The notes under the pieces are model-generated. The model did not search any database. It saw only the letters and a list, made by a program, of their open reading frames with translations, and was not told where the DNA came from. Source: JAZNUH01 sp045592225 (lineage in GTDB: Bacteria; Bacillota; Clostridia; UMGS1883; UMGS1540). Taken from it: DNA of 7,005 bases. This document shows positions 6,889 through 7,005 of the stretch, piece after piece. The first letter of the stretch is position 1; the number at the start of each line of letters is the position of its first letter. The stretch lies in NCBI GenBank assembly GCA_045592225.1, contig JAZNUH010000100.1:1-7005 (forward strand). The letters run 5' to 3'. The translations under genes were made by a program, and so were the position numbers.

Positions 6889-7005
6889 ATTTGCTTCCTT
6901 CTACTGGCTCACCCGTGAACGGGTCTATATACTCTTTCATACTCACTTGGTCTGTGGATATATCTTCTTGTAGCTGATTCCGTATATACTGTTCTATCGC
7001 CTTTT
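6887..7005 (-). CDS. tnpA: IS200/IS605-family transposase TnpA (Y1 HUH), C-terminal 38 residues only
   Basis: Reading frame enters from the right edge (first whole codon at 7003-7001) and ends at TAA (6889-6887). The visible tail is recognised as the end of an IS200-type TnpA: YIRNQ at fragment residues 6-10 fits the YxxxQ motif that carries the nucleophilic tyrosine (Tyr127/Gln131 in IS608). VSMKEYIDPFTG at 20-31 resembles the conserved VKEYxDPFxG tail of IS200 transposases that I recall. The enzyme acts on single-stranded DNA, cutting and rejoining element ends at hairpins through a covalent 5'-phosphotyrosine link. The HUH histidines lie outside the window, so the integrity of the gene cannot be judged. 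The visible part shows no frameshift and the stop is where the family usually ends. It is unrelated in function to the operon downstream. Confidence 0.85.
   Translation of the reverse strand, partial: KAIEQYIRNQLQEDISTDQVSMKEYIDPFTGEPVEGSK

Larger units (their letters stand above)
6761..7005 (-). mobile_element. Downstream (right) end of an IS200/IS605-family insertion sequence, cut by window edge
   Basis: The segment holds the end of a Y1 transposase gene followed by about 125 bases of inverted repeats, as expected for the right end of an IS200-type element, which uses subterminal hairpins rather than terminal inverted repeats. The last hairpin, 6765-6783, is the best candidate for the TnpA recognition hairpin of that end. 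The exact cleavage point is not determined: the boundary is put just outside this hairpin and could lie anywhere from about 6750 to 6764, because these elements make no target duplication to mark it. The other end and most of the transposase lie beyond position 7005. The element points in the same direction as the secA operon, with its end about 30 bases upstream of the predicted -35 box. Confidence 0.8.

Noticed and set aside
6911..6924. Hairpin ACCCG/CGGGT with a TGAA loop
   Set aside because: It lies inside the transposase coding region (codons for Asp-Pro-Phe-Thr-Gly), is only 5 bp and has no T-run, so it was not listed as a feature.
6774..6977. Open frame of 67 codons on the plus strand across the IS end
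   Set aside because: It runs through the inverted repeats and antisense to the transposase tail, with no credible ribosome site or motif.
6887..7005. Right edge as a TnpB C-terminus followed by a guide-RNA-like end
   Set aside because: The tail has YxxxQ and a KEYxDPFxG ending like IS200 TnpA and no RuvC or zinc-finger residues of TnpB, so an omega-RNA explanation of the hairpins is not supported.

Overview
The window reads as a chromosomal segment of a Firmicutes bacterium, most likely an anaerobic Clostridia member (Oscillospiraceae/Lachnospiraceae-like). The basis is the secA-prfB gene pair typical of Firmicutes, strong Shine-Dalgarno sites before every gene, a clostridial-length SecA (906 aa) with a C-terminal zinc motif, moderate GC by eye, and an IS200-type element. 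No species can be named from the sequence alone.

Every supported gene lies on the minus strand, so the biological order runs right to left. (1) At 6887-7005 is the last 38 codons of an IS200/IS605-family TnpA (Y1 transposase), including a YxxxQ catalytic motif. It is followed by a hairpin-rich element end (about 6761-6882). (2) At 6664-6760 is a short leader with a perfect TATAAT -10 box and a strong ribosome binding site. (3) secA (6663-3943), prfB (3939-2818), an AEC-family permease (2798-1869), rhamnulokinase rhaB (1846-479) and the first 158 codons of a cysteine desulfurase (476 to the window edge) follow with gaps of 3, 19, 22 and 2 bp. No internal terminator or obvious internal promoter was seen, so this looks like one long operon driven from upstream of secA.

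Functionally the operon is mixed. SecA (export ATPase) and RF2 (translation termination) are housekeeping genes that are neighbours in many Firmicutes. The permease, rhamnulokinase and desulfurase are metabolic genes appended behind them. None of the other rhamnose genes (isomerase, aldolase, regulator) is in the window, and the permease substrate is unknown.

The rest of the window is ordinary. The points worth a second look are the IS200 end sitting just upstream of the secA promoter with an elaborate set of inverted repeats, an RF2 gene that lacks the usual autoregulatory frameshift, and rhaB stranded in a housekeeping operon. I did not find convincing evidence for an undescribed system. 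There is no gene-free stretch over 300 bases; the longest is 6664-6886, and its contents are listed.
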